Origin: Myxococcales bacterium
GTDB lineage: Bacteria; Myxococcota_A; Polyangia; Polyangiales; Houyiibacteriaceae
DNA length: 64,000 nucleotides
Direction of reading: 5' to 3'
NCBI GenBank assembly: GCA_029861865.1
Contig: JAOTYL010000014.1
Coordinates: forward strand, 1-64,000
Part shown: piece after piece, positions 54,091 through 63,301 of the stretch
Numbering within the stretch: the first letter of the stretch is position 1
Layout: every line of letters starts with the position of its first letter
Notes under the pieces: model-generated
The model's database searches: none
The model's input: the letters and a program-made list of their open reading frames with translations, nothing else
Told to the model about the DNA's origin: nothing
Position numbers and translations under genes: made by a program

Positions 54091-55098
54091 ATGGCAGCGC
54101 CCAGCGGTGAGAGCCCCTATCGAGGGCCGTTTGGAGTCTTGAGGCGAATCGACGACTGGATCTTCGCCTTGGAGATGGGAATCCTCTGGACGTTCCTCGG
54201 AGTTTCCTGCGCCATGGTGTTTCTCGACGTCGTGTATCGGCGGCTCGCCGCGCCGGACAGCAAGGTCGCAGACCTCACCTCACGCATTCTCGGCATCGAT
54301 AGTCCGGAGGGGATCGAACGACTCACCATAGCTGCGCCGATCGCCAGCGTGGTGATCGGGGTTGGGCTACTCTACTTTGCGTTCTGGACCGCCGAGCAAC
54401 ACGCGGCCGCTGGCGGCGAAACGTCCAAGAGCAAGCCCGTGATCTACACCATCCTTTCAGCCGCGGCGCTCGGCGCGCTCGGGTGGATCATGATCCAGCG
54501 CAGTTTCGAATCGCGCTGGTTCTACATGTTGCTGTACGGTCTTTGTTCGGCACCTTGGCTTTACGGGTTGATCCGGAACCGTGATCCCCATTGGCCGCGA
54601 AAGATTTTCGCGTTCGCCGTCACCACGGCGTTGTTTGTCATCATCGCAATCAACTATTTCCCCGACGGCTATAGCTGGTCGAAAGAGCTCTCGCTGATCA
54701 TGCTCCTCTGGGTTGGGTTTATCGGCGCCAGCGTGTGCGCGCACGAAGGCAAACACATCCAAATGGGAGCGCTCAAACGCATCGTGCCGCCGTCGTTGGC
54801 GCGCTGGAGCGAGGCGATCGGGTTCTTGTTCACTGCCGCATTCTGCTTCTTCATCGCGCTCCTAGGCTACATCTACGCCAAGGAAGCTCTGACGCTCGAA
54901 GGTCGTTTTGAGCAGACCAACATCCCCGACTGGATAGCCACGATCGCGGTGCCCGCAGCGTTCGCCATGACCATGCTGCGCTACATCGGGGCCGCAGTCA
55001 GCGCGGTGCTCGGTGGTAGCTATGGCGCTGCGCCCCAAGAAGAGGCGCTCGTGGCGGCAACGCAGAAGAAGGCGACGACCCAGGGAGCGCAGGAATGA
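54091..55098 (+). CDS. TRAP transporter small permease (DctQ-like, enlarged)
   Basis: 335 residues against about 160-230 for typical DctQ subunits. The first TM helix (about 24-46, EMGILWTFLGVSCAMVFLDVVYRR) and the last three helices with WVGFIGASVCAHEGKHIQMGAL and the final hydrophobic pairs match the DctQ family. A stretch of about 130 residues with extra hydrophobic segments is inserted between the first helix and the conserved part. It pairs with the large permease, whose gene it overlaps by four bases. Function should be sodium-driven uptake of an organic acid. Confidence 0.85.
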   Translation: MAAPSGESPYRGPFGVLRRIDDWIFALEMGILWTFLGVSCAMVFLDVVYRRLAAPDSKVADLTSRILGIDSPEGIERLTIAAPIASVVIGVGLLYFAFWTAEQHAAAGGETSKSKPVIYTILSAAALGALGWIMIQRSFESRWFYMLLYGLCSAPWLYGLIRNRDPHWPRKIFAFAVTTALFVIIAINYFPDGYSWSKELSLIMLLWVGFIGASVCAHEGKHIQMGALKRIVPPSLARWSEAIGFLFTAAFCFFIALLGYIYAKEALTLEGRFEQTNIPDWIATIAVPAAFAMTMLRYIGAAVSAVLGGSYGAAPQEEALVAATQKKATTQGAQE

Positions 55099-56666
55099 CC
55101 GACGTCAAGAAGCGCAGGTTGCCCTTTCTGATCTTCGTCGGGCTGATCCTGTTTCTGCCCTTCTTGGGCAAGGGAGGCATTCTCGCATCGGCCATTTTGG
55201 CGGCCGCAATCGTTGGCTCGCCGCTCTTCGTCCTGATCGGAGTCGGCACTCTAGGGGCCCTCTTCCTCTGGAGCGGCTTCCGTGAACCCCAAGAGTTCAC
55301 GATCCTCATCGAGGGCATTCGAAGCCTAGCCGACAGTCCCACGCTGCTCGCGATTCCCTTCTTCATCATGAGCGGCGCGGTCATGAGCAAGGGGCAGATC
55401 AGTCAGCGTCTGGTCGACTTTGCGCAGGCGTTCATCGGCTGGGTACCGGGTGGTATGGCCATGAGCGCCGTCATCGCCTGCATGTTGTTTGCGGCGATCA
55501 GTGGTTCGAGCCCGGCCACGGTGGTCGCCATCGGATCGATGATGGGACCTGCCCTCGTCGCGGCGGGCTACCAAGAGCGATTCTCACACGGCTTGCTCAC
55601 CTCCGCCGGCTCGCTCGGGATCCTGATCCCGCCGTCGATCCCGATGATCGTATACCCGATCGTCAACCAGGGCGCCGTGATCGAAGTCGAGCGTCTGTTC
55701 GCGTCGGGTTTCGGTCCGGGCCTCGTCATGGGCTCGATCCTGATCGGATACTCGTTCTACCAGGGAATCGTCGACAAAGTCCCCACCTCGCCGTTCAAGT
55801 TCAAGAAATTGGTGGAAGCGACGCGGGACGGGTTCTGGGCATTGATGTTCCCCCTGTTGATCCTCGGTGGCATCTATGGCGGCATCTTCAACGCCGTCGA
55901 AGCTGCGGCGATCAGCGTCGTGTACGCGGTCGTGGTCGAGGTCTGGTTACACCGCGCGCTTACACTCAAGAACGTCCCCACCATCTTTGGCGAGACAGGC
56001 GTTTTTCTCGGCTCCTTCCTGGTGATCTTGATCATGGCCCTCGCCCTCGGCGAGTTCCTCGAGAAAGAGGAAATCCCTGACCAGATGGTCCATTGGATTC
56101 AAGCTAAGGAACTGACTCGGTGGCAATTCCTCTTGCTGCTCAACGCCATGCTTATCGCGGTTGGCATGATGATGGACATCTTGAGCGCGATGTTCGTCTT
56201 CGTGCCTCTGTTGGCCCCGATCGCCGAATCGATGGGCGTCGATCCCATGCACTTCGGCATCATCTTCATCGTCAACCTCGAGATCGGGTATCTGACCCCA
56301 CCGGTCGGGCTCAACCTTTTCGTGGCGAGCGCTCTTTGGGAGCGGGGCATTGGCCACATCATACGCGCGGTCGCGCCCTTCGTCGGCCTGATGCTGATCG
56401 GCCTCGGCCTCATCACGTGGTACCCACAGCTTTCGATCGGCCTCGGGAACGCGATCATGGGCGGCGAAGGCGGCATGATGCTGGAAGGCGACGAGGAAGG
56501 CGAAGCCGGCACTGGCATGCCCACCATGGAAGAGATGATGCGCGAGGCGCAGGGGCTCGACGAGGACAGCGAAGACGAAGAAGAAGATGCGGACGATTTC
56601 GAAGACGACGAGCTCGAAGACGACGAGCTGGAAGGCGCCGAGGACGAAGAAGACCAAGAGCAGTAG
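55095..56666 (+). CDS. TRAP transporter large permease (DctM-like) with acidic C-terminal tail
   Basis: 523 residues. The DctM core (about 10-455) has many TM helices with LLAIPFFIMSGAVMS, GGMAMSAVIACMLFAAISGSSPATV and MDILSAMFVFVPLLAPIA as typical segments. After about residue 455 the sequence turns Gly/Met/Glu-rich, then becomes a run of about 35 Asp and Glu residues (SEDEEEDADDFEDDELEDDE). This tail is not part of the family. It may face the cytoplasm or periplasm and bind cations or basic proteins. No DctP substrate-binding protein is encoded nearby in this window. Confidence 0.9.
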   Translation: MTDVKKRRLPFLIFVGLILFLPFLGKGGILASAILAAAIVGSPLFVLIGVGTLGALFLWSGFREPQEFTILIEGIRSLADSPTLLAIPFFIMSGAVMSKGQISQRLVDFAQAFIGWVPGGMAMSAVIACMLFAAISGSSPATVVAIGSMMGPALVAAGYQERFSHGLLTSAGSLGILIPPSIPMIVYPIVNQGAVIEVERLFASGFGPGLVMGSILIGYSFYQGIVDKVPTSPFKFKKLVEATRDGFWALMFPLLILGGIYGGIFNAVEAAAISVVYAVVVEVWLHRALTLKNVPTIFGETGVFLGSFLVILIMALALGEFLEKEEIPDQMVHWIQAKELTRWQFLLLLNAMLIAVGMMMDILSAMFVFVPLLAPIAESMGVDPMHFGIIFIVNLEIGYLTPPVGLNLFVASALWERGIGHIIRAVAPFVGLMLIGLGLITWYPQLSIGLGNAIMGGEGGMMLEGDEEGEAGTGMPTMEEMMREAQGLDEDSEDEEEDADDFEDDELEDDELEGAEDEEDQEQ

Positions 56667-56710
56667 CCCGGCTGCGCACCCTCCGTCCCCGTGATAGGCT
56701 CGCTTGCTCG

Positions 56711-58477
56711 ATGGCGTACACCGTTCTTGCAAGAAAGTATCGCCCGCAAAGCTTCGAAGATCTGGTGGGTCAGGAGCACGTCGCGCGCACGCTCGAGAAC
56801 GCCATCGAGTCGAATCGGGTCGCGCACGCGTTTCTCTTCACCGGGGTGCGGGGGGTCGGCAAGACGACCACTGCCCGCCTCCTCGCCAAAGCCCTCAACT
56901 GCGAAGAAGGCCCAACGCCGACTCCGTGCAACGCGTGCGACCCGTGCCGCGACATCACCGCGGGGGTCGACGTCGACGTGCAGGAGATCGACGGAGCCTC
57001 GAACAACAGCGTCGAGGACGTGAGGCGCTTGCAGGAGTCGCTTCCGTATCGGCCTCAGCGCGATCGCTACAAGATCGTGATCGTCGACGAGGTGCACATG
57101 CTGTCGGCTGGCGCCTTCAATGCCTTCTTGAAGACCCTCGAAGAGCCGCCGGACCACGTGAAGTTCATCTTCGCGACCACCGAAAGCCACAAGGTGCCGG
57201 TCACGATCCGATCGCGATGTCAACAGTACGATTTTCGATTGATCCCCCATCGCCTGATCGCAGGTCGGGTCTCGGAGATCCTCGCCGCGGAAGACCTCTC
57301 TGCCGACGAAGAGGCCATCTCGGTAGTGGCGCGAGAAGCGGCGGGCTCGATGCGCGACGCCCTCACCCTTCTCGACCAGCTGGTAGCCATCTCTCATGAG
57401 CGCATCACGGCGAACACGGTGGCAACCAGCCTCGGGATCGCAGACCGCGAAGCCCTCTACGGCGTGGCAGGGGCAGTTCTTCGAGGTGATGGGGCCGCCG
57501 TGGTCGCCTCCGTGGATGGTCTTGCGAACCGCAGCGTCGACATGCAGCATTTCGCGCGGCAACTGCTCCAGCTGGTCCGCGACCTCGTGGTGCTGAAGCT
57601 CGATGCGGGCGATCCCGCGGAATGGGTTCCGGAAGAACACGATGCGGCACAAGCGCTCATCGACGACGTCGACATCCTCGAGCTGCAGCGCGTGTTTCGG
57701 GCGACCTCCACGGTGATGGATGAGATGGCGCAAAGCCCGAACCCCAAGCTCATGCTCGAGATGGGATTGGTGCGCGTCGCCACTAGACCCCCTCTTCAGT
57801 CGGTGGCCGAGCTTCTCGCGCGACTCGACGGGCTTCGAGGCCAATCCGGCCCGGGTGGCGGCGGCGCGCGCAAGCCGCCACCACGGAAGCCCGCACCGAA
57901 GCCGCGCAAGGAGCCCTCGGTCAAGGCCAAGACGCCGGAGCAACCTCCCGAGCCTGAGCCCGAACCCCAAACGGCGACGCCCGATCCGAGCCAGCCGATC
58001 AAGCCGGCCACGCGTCACTCAGGAGGGTTCCAAACGAGCAGCGGCGATGTGCTGACCCCGATTCGTCGTGCTGCGCTTCAGGAGTGGGAAGGCTTGGTGA
58101 GCAACCTGCAAAGGAAGCAGCCCGCGCTAGCAGCCGTGCTCGAACATGGGGTGCCTAAGGCCGTGGGCCCCGATCGCATCGTCTTGTCTTTTCAAGATGG
58201 CTCCTTCTACGGGCGACAGGCAGAGTCCCCCGACTCGATCGAGGCGATCAAACGAGTGGCCGAGGAACAACTCGGCGGTCGCCCGGAAATCGAGATACGG
58301 TTCGACGCTCCGCACGAGGGCGCAACCAAGACCGTGGCTGCGGTTGCGGCACAGCGTAAAGAAGCCGAAGTCGACGCTAAGCGCAAGGAAGCACTCAATC
58401 ACCCGCGTGTGCGCGATGCGATGGACGTGTTCCCCGAGGCGGCCGGGAAGCTCGACGTGCACGTCGAAGCAGATTGA
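56711..58477 (+). CDS. dnaX: DNA polymerase III subunits gamma and tau
   Basis: 588 residues from the ATG at 56711; the open frame runs further upstream across dctM but only as a shadow. YTVLARKYRPQSFEDLVGQEHV opens the AAA+ domain. Walker A is GVRGVGKTT (Lys51), the zinc Cys are 64, 73, 76 and 79, and VDEVHMLS is Walker B. A Pro/Lys/Glu-rich linker (about 370-440) and a C-terminal domain follow. It is the clamp-loader subunit. I see no A-rich slippery site for a shorter gamma form. Its stop overlaps the recR start. Confidence 0.96.
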   Translation: MAYTVLARKYRPQSFEDLVGQEHVARTLENAIESNRVAHAFLFTGVRGVGKTTTARLLAKALNCEEGPTPTPCNACDPCRDITAGVDVDVQEIDGASNNSVEDVRRLQESLPYRPQRDRYKIVIVDEVHMLSAGAFNAFLKTLEEPPDHVKFIFATTESHKVPVTIRSRCQQYDFRLIPHRLIAGRVSEILAAEDLSADEEAISVVAREAAGSMRDALTLLDQLVAISHERITANTVATSLGIADREALYGVAGAVLRGDGAAVVASVDGLANRSVDMQHFARQLLQLVRDLVVLKLDAGDPAEWVPEEHDAAQALIDDVDILELQRVFRATSTVMDEMAQSPNPKLMLEMGLVRVATRPPLQSVAELLARLDGLRGQSGPGGGGARKPPPRKPAPKPRKEPSVKAKTPEQPPEPEPEPQTATPDPSQPIKPATRHSGGFQTSSGDVLTPIRRAALQEWEGLVSNLQRKQPALAAVLEHGVPKAVGPDRIVLSFQDGSFYGRQAESPDSIEAIKRVAEEQLGGRPEIEIRFDAPHEGATKTVAAVAAQRKEAEVDAKRKEALNHPRVRDAMDVFPEAAGKLDVHVEAD

Positions 58478-59073
58478 TGGCTCCAAACGACCCCATCGCC
58501 ACCTTGATCGCACTTCTCTCGAGGCTCCCGGGCGTCGGCGAACGGACAGCCGCTCGTCTCGCTTTTCACGTGCTCGAGGGTGACGCACAGTATGCGCAAT
58601 CGCTGGGCAAGGCGCTGAGCACGATCCACGACGACGTTACCCGATGCGAGATGTGCGGCAACTACGGCGCCGAGTCGCAGTGCGCGATATGTAAAGACCC
58701 GAGGCGGGACGAGTCGATCATTTGCGTCGTGGCCAAGGTTCCCGACCTCATTGCCCTCGAAGCGCTCGGCAGCTTTCGCGGCCGGTATCACGTTTTGCAT
58801 GGCTTGCTCGCGCCGCTCGACGGCGTAGGCCCCGACCAACTGCCGCTCGATGCGCTCGAGCGGCGTATCCGCGAAGATGGGGTGAAAGAGATCATCGTCG
58901 CCACCCCGCTCAATGTGGAGGGTGAGGCTACGGCTCTCTATGTCGCGGATACGCTCGGATCATCGCCCGTTCGCGTCTCGCGAATCGCTGCTGGAGTCCC
59001 CCACGGGGGCGAGCTGGAGTTCACCGATCAGGTGACCCTCGGCCGAGCGCTCGAAGACCGCCGGTCACTGTAA
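58477..59073 (+). CDS. recR: Recombination mediator RecR
   Basis: 198 residues from the ATG overlapping the dnaX stop (TGATG). The helix-hairpin-helix LPGVGERTAARLAFH, the zinc Cys 57, 60, 69 and 72 (CEMC...CAIC) and a Toprim domain (ICVVAKVPDLIALE, LDGVGPDQL) define it. With RecO and RecF it loads RecA at single-stranded gaps. The usual ybaB gene between dnaX and recR is absent here. The ORF could also begin at a TTG one codon earlier. Confidence 0.96.
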   Translation: MAPNDPIATLIALLSRLPGVGERTAARLAFHVLEGDAQYAQSLGKALSTIHDDVTRCEMCGNYGAESQCAICKDPRRDESIICVVAKVPDLIALEALGSFRGRYHVLHGLLAPLDGVGPDQLPLDALERRIREDGVKEIIVATPLNVEGEATALYVADTLGSSPVRVSRIAAGVPHGGELEFTDQVTLGRALEDRRSL

Positions 59074-59207
59074 TCGAGCCGCGCAGGGCCCAAATCACCA
59101 GAATTCCCAAGCCAGCGGTCCAGGAGGGCTTCGCCCCGTGGCGCCGAAGTCGCTTTGCCGGGTGAATGTTTGCGGTGCCTGCCTCGTAGAAACCCAAAGA
59201 GGTAGCC

Positions 59208-59900
59208 ATGCACCGACTCGTCCTTCTCCCCGCACTCGCGTTCGCCACCGTCCTGAGCATCGTTACGACGGCGCAGGCGGACGTCATCGTTTCTCGACCA
59301 GCCGATTCATCGTCGCAAGTCGTTGTCAGGACCAAGCCGCCGACCGTAGTCGTCGTCCGGCAGAAAGCCGCCGCACCCGCACCGGTCGTGAACGAAGCGC
59401 CACCCAAGGATCGTGAACGAAAGGTCGGGCTCCACTTCGACGTTGCAGGCACGTTCGGGCCGGACGTTCGAATGGGCGGCTTCAATGGCGCCCTTCGCTT
59501 TCGACCCGCCTCTCACTTCGGAATCGACCTCGGCTCCGGTTATTTTGCGGGCAACGACTATGAAGGAGACTTCCGCTCCGAAGTCCCCATTACGATGAAC
59601 TTCCTGTTCTTCGTCAATCCGAAGAGCAAGGTACAGTTCTACGTGCTGCTCGGGCCCGGACTGTCTTTCGGTAAGAAGGAAACCTTTGCCGAGGTTCGCA
59701 ACATGATACACGCGGGTGGCCAAGCAGGCGCGGGGCTCGAGTTCCGCCTCGCTCCTGGGTTCGCGCTAAACGCAGACGTTCGGGGTGTGTTGCGACACCG
59801 GATCGACAATGACCCGCGACCCGAGTTCATCGACGGGACGCGCTCTACCGACACCTCCGGCGGCGCGCTCCTCACATTTGGTGGAACGTTTTACTTTTAG
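59208..59900 (+). CDS. Outer-membrane beta-barrel protein
   Basis: 230 residues. Signal peptide (1-24, cut at AQA-DV), then a disordered Pro/Val/Lys segment (25-65). The rest (from about 70) alternates hydrophobic and polar residues with Gly and aromatic turns (VGLHFDVAGTFGPDVRMGGFNGALRFRP, shown in part) and ends in Phe (GGTFYF), the C-terminal signal for BAM assembly. Length suggests an eight-stranded barrel of the OmpA/OmpW size. GAGG lies about eight bases before the ATG. It is a single-gene unit after recR with 134 bases between. Confidence 0.75.
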   Translation: MHRLVLLPALAFATVLSIVTTAQADVIVSRPADSSSQVVVRTKPPTVVVVRQKAAAPAPVVNEAPPKDRERKVGLHFDVAGTFGPDVRMGGFNGALRFRPASHFGIDLGSGYFAGNDYEGDFRSEVPITMNFLFFVNPKSKVQFYVLLGPGLSFGKKETFAEVRNMIHAGGQAGAGLEFRLAPGFALNADVRGVLRHRIDNDPRPEFIDGTRSTDTSGGALLTFGGTFYF

Positions 59901-59975
59901 TTAGGCCGCGTGGATGATGCCGGTCGGGCCTGCCGCCCGTCAATTGGTCCCACCCCACCGCTCCCACGCTATCGC

Positions 59976-60455
59976 CTAGGGACGGTTGCTGCTTCGACGC
60001 GAACCGAAGAGCTTCTTGAAGAAGCCCTCGTCTTCTTCCTCGTCACCGTCGTCTTCCTGTTGAGTCGCCTTTTTCCCTGGTAGCGGTGGTGGCACCGTGA
60101 CCGCGGGAATCTGATCCGACGCCTTTTCGAGCTCCTCGAGATCGTCCTCGTCCACCAGCAACACGAAATCATCGGAGGGATCGATGATCTCGACCTCCGT
60201 GTTCTCACCCTCCCATAGGTCTTGCGCGAGCCCCGGATGCTGCAGGTCTTCGGCCTCGACCGTCGATGCCTTCGCCTCGATTGGCAAGATGCTGGCGCCG
60301 TCCGCTAGAGCGTTTAGCTCGTCATCGACCGCCGCCAAGTCCGCTGGCTCGCCGCCTTCAAAACGGCGAAGAACCGCCGAAACTTCGTCCTCGTCCTTCC
60401 CTAACTCGGCAAGGGCGTCTTCAAGCTCAGAGAGCTTCTCTTCGGAGACCGCCAC
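59976..60455 (-). CDS. Hypothetical acidic cytoplasmic protein
   Basis: About 159 residues if it starts at the GTG at 60455; the frame opens at another GTG (60545) giving 189. Neither has a clear ribosome site. The sequence is highly acidic (SEEKLSELEDALAELGKDEDEV, EEDEGFF), with a predicted N-terminal helix, a Pro-rich stretch (VTVPPPLPGKK) and a basic tail (KKLFGSRRSSNRP). I recognise no family. The charged helices and Pro linker suggest a protein-interaction role. It lies downstream of alaS on the same strand, with about 120 bases between, and converges with the beta-barrel gene. Confidence 0.6.
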   Translation of the reverse strand: MAVSEEKLSELEDALAELGKDEDEVSAVLRRFEGGEPADLAAVDDELNALADGASILPIEAKASTVEAEDLQHPGLAQDLWEGENTEVEIIDPSDDFVLLVDEDDLEELEKASDQIPAVTVPPPLPGKKATQQEDDGDEEEDEGFFKKLFGSRRSSNRP

Positions 60456-60574
60456 GCAATAAATGTCACAGGAAATCGACGCCTCGTAAAGTCTTTCACC
60501 GAGAAAGAGACCTACATGTCGGCTAAGATCCTGCGAGCGCCGCACGAATTAGGGCCAGTTTGGAGTTTGTGCCG

Positions 60575-63241
60575 TCACTTAGAGAGCCCCACGAGCTCGT
60601 AGACCTTCGCGACAGCCTCGTTGAGGCGGCTCGGATCGGGACCACCCGCCTGCGCGAAGTCTGGGCGCCCTCCCCCGTTGCCGCCGACGACCGCGGCCGC
60701 CGCCTTCACGATGTCACCTGCAGGAAAGCGATCGGTGAGGCCCTTGGACACGCTACACACGAGCAGAGCTTTCTTGCCATCCTTGCTGGGCGAGCCCAAT
60801 AGAACGACTGCCGGCGCAAGCTTGTCGCGCAGCTGGTCGGCCATCTCGCGAAGCGTTCCGGCATCACCGATTTCGACGATCGCTCCGAGAACGCTAGCAT
60901 CGTCTACCTTTCGCGCTGCCGCCGAGAGATCCCCGCTCCCCCCCGACATGATCGATCGGTTGAGGCGATCGATCTCACGCTGCGCATCTTTCTGTTGCTC
61001 GATGAGTCGCCCAACACGATCGCGGAGCTGTTGCGCCGGCGCTTTGAGTAACGAAGCTGCACCTGTGAGCTCGGATTCGACCTCGCGAAGGTGAGTAAGC
61101 GCGTTGAGCCCCGTCGTTGCCTCAAGCCGTCGGACACCAGCCGCAAGTCCGGTCTCGGATAGGATCTTGAAGAGCCCGATGTCTCCGGTGCGGGAGGCAT
61201 GCGTTCCACCACAAAGTTCGAGCGACGGCCCTATGCGCAGCATCCGGACCACATCCCCATATTTCTCCTCGAAGATGCCGATTGCACCCCGCGCTTTGGC
61301 CTCGTCCATCGGTAGCACTTCGGTCGTGATCTCGGTGTTCTCTAGGATTTCGCGGTTCACGAGGTCTTCGATCGCCTCGATCTCGGTGGGCTCCAACGGC
61401 CGGGTTCCGCTGTAGTCGAAGCGAAGTCGGTCGGGGCCAACGAGCGAGCCCTTTTGCGTGGCGGTGGGGCCGATCACCTGGCGAAGGGCCCAGTGAAGCA
61501 GATGCGTGGCGCTGTGGTTCCGCCGCGTCGCGCTCCGAGCGGCGTGATCGACACGCATGTCGACCTCGACGTTGGGCGTGAACGATCCGGACGCCACCCG
61601 GCCACGATGAACGATGAGGCCATCCACAGGCTTCTGCGTGTCCTCGACCTCGAAGAGCGATCCATCGAGCTCGATCGAGCCTCGATCTCCGACCTGGCCT
61701 CCCTGCTCCGGGTAGAAGGGCGTCACTCGAGTGATCACTTCGCCGACTTGGCCGGATTCGAGCTTCGAAACGATGCCCTCGTCGGAAATGATCGCAAGCA
61801 ACTCGCTCCGTTCGCTCTCGGCGTCATAGCCTTGAAACTCGACCGTTCCGATCTGCGCGGCCACGGTCGGGTACACATCGGCCACCGCACTGCTCCCTAC
61901 CTTGGAGCCCTGACTTCGCGCGCGCGCCTTCTCGAGCTCCTCTGTGAAGCCGTCGTGGTCGACCTCGAAGCCTTGCTCTCGACCGATGACCTCTTGCAGA
62001 TCGACGGGGAAACCATAGGTGTCGTAAAGACGAAAGGCCACTTCGCCAGGTAGCGAGCGCGTCCCCCTCGTTTCCATCCATTCGTCGTTGCTGTCGATGA
62101 GCTGGAGACCCCTGTCGAGGGTATGGCGAAACCTCTGTTCCTCTTGTAGGGCTATCTCCTCGATGAGCGCGCGACGCTCGACGAGCTGTGGATAAATGGT
62201 CCCCATGTTGTCGACGACGCGAAGTGCGCAGTGATGGAGAAACGGCTCGCCGATGCCCAACCGATGACCGTGCCGAATCGCGCGCCGCATGACGCGTCGA
62301 AGAACGTACGCTCGACCGTCCTTGTCGGGAAAAACACCCTCAGAAATCAAGAAGGCGGTGGTTCGCGCGTGGTCGGCGATGACGCGCATGCTGATGTCGT
62401 CTTCCGATTGGCCCGACCGATAGCGTTTGCCAGAGAGTTCCGCGGCTAGGTCCACCACCGGCCGGAGCAGATCGGTGTCGTAGTTGCTGAGCACGCCCTG
62501 CGACACGACCGCAATGCGCTCGAGGCCGGCCCCCGTGTCGATGGACGGCGCGGGGAGCGAGACCATCTTGCCGTCTTGATGTCGCTCGAACTGCATGAAG
62601 ACCAAGTTCCAAAGCTCGAACCAGCCTCGGCCGTCGGGAGTCGGCTCCTCGCCAAAGGTCCGTGGATCGACGTCGTCGAGACCGAGGCAGTAGTGGATCT
62701 CCGAGCAGGGACCGCAAGGACCCGTATCCCCCATCTGCCAGAAGTTGTCCTTCGCGCCGCAGCGAATGATCCGGTCGTCCGAGAAGCCGGTCACATCGGC
62801 CCAGATCTTGGCCGCCTCATCGTCGGCGGGGGCAAGGTCTTTCTCCCCGCCGAAAACCGTGACCACCATCCGTTCCGGCTCGAACGCCAGCGTGTTCGTG
62901 AAGTAGTCCCAGGCGTATTGAATGGCCTCGCGCTTGAAGTAGTCGCCAAACGAGAAGTTGCCGAGCATCTCGAAGAACGTGTGATGCCTCGCCGTTACGC
63001 CGACGTTTTCGAGGTCGTTGTGCTTTCCGCTGATACGAATGCACTTCTGCGAGGATGTTGCACGGCTGTAAGCACGTTCGTCTTTGCCGGTGAATACGTC
63101 CTTGAACGGCACCATGCCAGCGTTGGCAAACATGAGCGTTGGGTCGTTTGGCGGCACCAGAGGGCCCGAAGCCACTCGTTCGTGCTCGCGGTCCTCAAAG
63201 AAACGCAGAAAGGATTCGCGAATTTCGGTCGACGACGCCAT
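60575..63241 (-). CDS. alaS: Alanyl-tRNA synthetase
   Basis: 888 residues, close to the usual 875. Catalytic motifs are in RISGKHNDLENVGVTARHHT and GDTGPCGPCSEIHY; the latter region also carries the zinc-like Cys. The editing domain zinc site has HxxxH (His576, His580, in NHSATHLLH) and CGGTH (Cys677, His681). The C-Ala domain closes the protein. It charges tRNA-Ala and clears Ser-tRNA-Ala. It is divergent from recN with 60 bases between, an arrangement that leaves both promoters in a short region. Confidence 0.97.
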   Translation of the reverse strand: MASSTEIRESFLRFFEDREHERVASGPLVPPNDPTLMFANAGMVPFKDVFTGKDERAYSRATSSQKCIRISGKHNDLENVGVTARHHTFFEMLGNFSFGDYFKREAIQYAWDYFTNTLAFEPERMVVTVFGGEKDLAPADDEAAKIWADVTGFSDDRIIRCGAKDNFWQMGDTGPCGPCSEIHYCLGLDDVDPRTFGEEPTPDGRGWFELWNLVFMQFERHQDGKMVSLPAPSIDTGAGLERIAVVSQGVLSNYDTDLLRPVVDLAAELSGKRYRSGQSEDDISMRVIADHARTTAFLISEGVFPDKDGRAYVLRRVMRRAIRHGHRLGIGEPFLHHCALRVVDNMGTIYPQLVERRALIEEIALQEEQRFRHTLDRGLQLIDSNDEWMETRGTRSLPGEVAFRLYDTYGFPVDLQEVIGREQGFEVDHDGFTEELEKARARSQGSKVGSSAVADVYPTVAAQIGTVEFQGYDAESERSELLAIISDEGIVSKLESGQVGEVITRVTPFYPEQGGQVGDRGSIELDGSLFEVEDTQKPVDGLIVHRGRVASGSFTPNVEVDMRVDHAARSATRRNHSATHLLHWALRQVIGPTATQKGSLVGPDRLRFDYSGTRPLEPTEIEAIEDLVNREILENTEITTEVLPMDEAKARGAIGIFEEKYGDVVRMLRIGPSLELCGGTHASRTGDIGLFKILSETGLAAGVRRLEATTGLNALTHLREVESELTGAASLLKAPAQQLRDRVGRLIEQQKDAQREIDRLNRSIMSGGSGDLSAAARKVDDASVLGAIVEIGDAGTLREMADQLRDKLAPAVVLLGSPSKDGKKALLVCSVSKGLTDRFPAGDIVKAAAAVVGGNGGGRPDFAQAGGPDPSRLNEAVAKVYELVGLSK

Positions 63242-63301
63242 TCGCTTCGTTTGCTAGCGCTTGTGCAGCGCCCATGCAACGCCTGTGCTAGAGACCTGCC
63301 C

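Noticed and set aside
56099-58018. A 639-codon minus-strand frame opposite dctM and dnaX, with a poly-Ser stretch
   Set aside because: The Ser run is the complement of the Asp/Glu tail of dctM, and the rest is the shadow of dnaX.
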